Origin: Gonium pectorale | Taxonomy: Eukaryota > Chlorophyta > Chlorophyceae > Chlamydomonadales > Volvocaceae | Reading direction: 5' to 3' | Assembly (NCBI GenBank): GCA_001584585.1 | Contig: LSYV01000019.1 | Location: 1,312,782-1,328,002, forward strand | DNA: 15,221 bases | Shown here: in pieces, positions 14,753-15,221 of the stretch | Position numbering within the stretch: position 1 is the first letter of the stretch | How the letters are laid out: every line of letters starts with the position of its first letter | Made by a program: the position numbers and the translations under genes | The notes under the pieces: model-generated | What the model was told of the DNA's origin: nothing | Seen by the model: only the letters and a program-made list of their open reading frames with translations | The model's database searches: none

Positions 14753-15221
14753 GTGGGTGCGGCCGGGCCAACCTCTAGTCGCCATCCTTGTAAGGTTACA
14801 GGTTACACGTCTTTCAAAGCCGGAGGGGGGGCATGGACGAAAATCGAATATTGGGATGGGGGGGCGGGGTCATGCTGCCCGTCTCGACCCCACTTCAGCG
14901 CCTGACGCCAAAGTATGGCGTGACTAGTGTCCCAGACAGCCTGCAGGTAGGCTCCCACTGCAGCGGGCGGAGCCTCCTTCACAATAGTATAAATGAATCC
15001 AGGCCTAAAACCCAAGGCACTCTTGAGCCGGTCCCGTTAAGCATGTCGTCGTCGCCTGATAGCAGCATTGCGAGGGCTCCTCGAGTGGCACGTACTGCTG
15101 CGTGGCTCGTACACACCCCTCGCGGCCCTTCAGCGGGAGGCGACTCGTGCGCATGCTTACAAACCCCCTTTTCCATTCCCTTTCCCCTGCACCCCCCGCC
15201 CCAAAACCCAAAGAACGACGT
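14753..15221. other. Unresolved right edge of the window
   Basis: This stretch may be the 3' end of the ankyrin gene or a further intron. A TGTAA is present at 14789-14793, but it overlaps the open frame and a good GTAAGG donor. If an acceptor at 14946 is used from the 14753 donor, the frame meets TAG at once. A TATA-like tataaat at 14988-14994 and an ATG at 15043, whose frame is open to the window end, could begin another plus-strand gene. The C/T-rich stretch 15165-15215 looks like an intron 3' end. None of these can be decided from the sequence. Confidence 0.4.

Noticed and set aside
15001..15014. cctaaaaccc, similar to the algal telomere unit CCCTAAAA
   Set aside because: A single imperfect unit without repetition; chance similarity.
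14803..15015. Minus-strand frame with less biased composition (ends near 14803)
   Set aside because: It begins at a TTG, not an ATG, has no recognisable domain, and there is no matching splice context; it could be a fragment of a mobile element, but nothing supports that.

Overview
The window looks like nuclear DNA of a volvocalean (Chlamydomonas-type) green alga. It is very GC-rich, and its genes are split into short exons by GT-AG introns whose 3' ends are C-rich and mostly finish in CAG. The coding frames carry long Ala/Gly/Ser/Pro low-complexity stretches and almost all codons end in G or C. There is no sign of bacterial operons, CRISPR arrays or insertion sequences. Most long open frames on either strand are shadows produced by the GC bias.

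Layout. (1) Bases 1-1253, minus strand: the 5' coding exon of a probable organelle-targeted BolA protein (849-1253); its downstream exon(s) lie off the left edge. The part of its intron that is visible holds a 36-bp tandem repeat. (2) Bases 1254-1726: a short divergent promoter region. (3) Bases 1727-9986, plus strand: a 12-exon gene for a predicted 959-residue protein. I assembled it by hand; all eleven intron phases agree. It has an organelle-type leader, a SAP nucleic-acid-binding domain, a long Ser/Pro/Ala-rich linker and a complete short-form (ELAC1/bacterial type) tRNase Z fold. Its recognisable metal-binding and catalytic motifs are all replaced. (4) Bases 9987-11323: intergenic. (5) Bases 11324 to about 14752, plus strand: an ankyrin-repeat protein gene of at least four exons, 3' end unresolved. 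It has a duplicated 30-nt candidate mini-exon in its first intron. (6) Bases 14753-15221: unresolved; a TATA-like box and an open frame reach the right edge.

The most interesting object is the SAP/tRNase Z-like protein. The alignment to tRNase Z needs no gaps through the region that should contain the HxHxDH zinc motif, so the losses are not an obvious gene-model artefact, and the RNA-gripping exosite arm is still recognisable. I infer a catalytically dead, nucleic-acid-binding pseudoenzyme, possibly organellar. I do not know of a described family with this architecture, but I could not search.

The introns also hold two dispersed repeat families. Family A has copies at 2389-2505 and 4401-4517 and a core at 12292-12320. 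Family B has copies at 2555-2694 and 8621-8706. They link introns of different genes and look like remnants of mobile elements.
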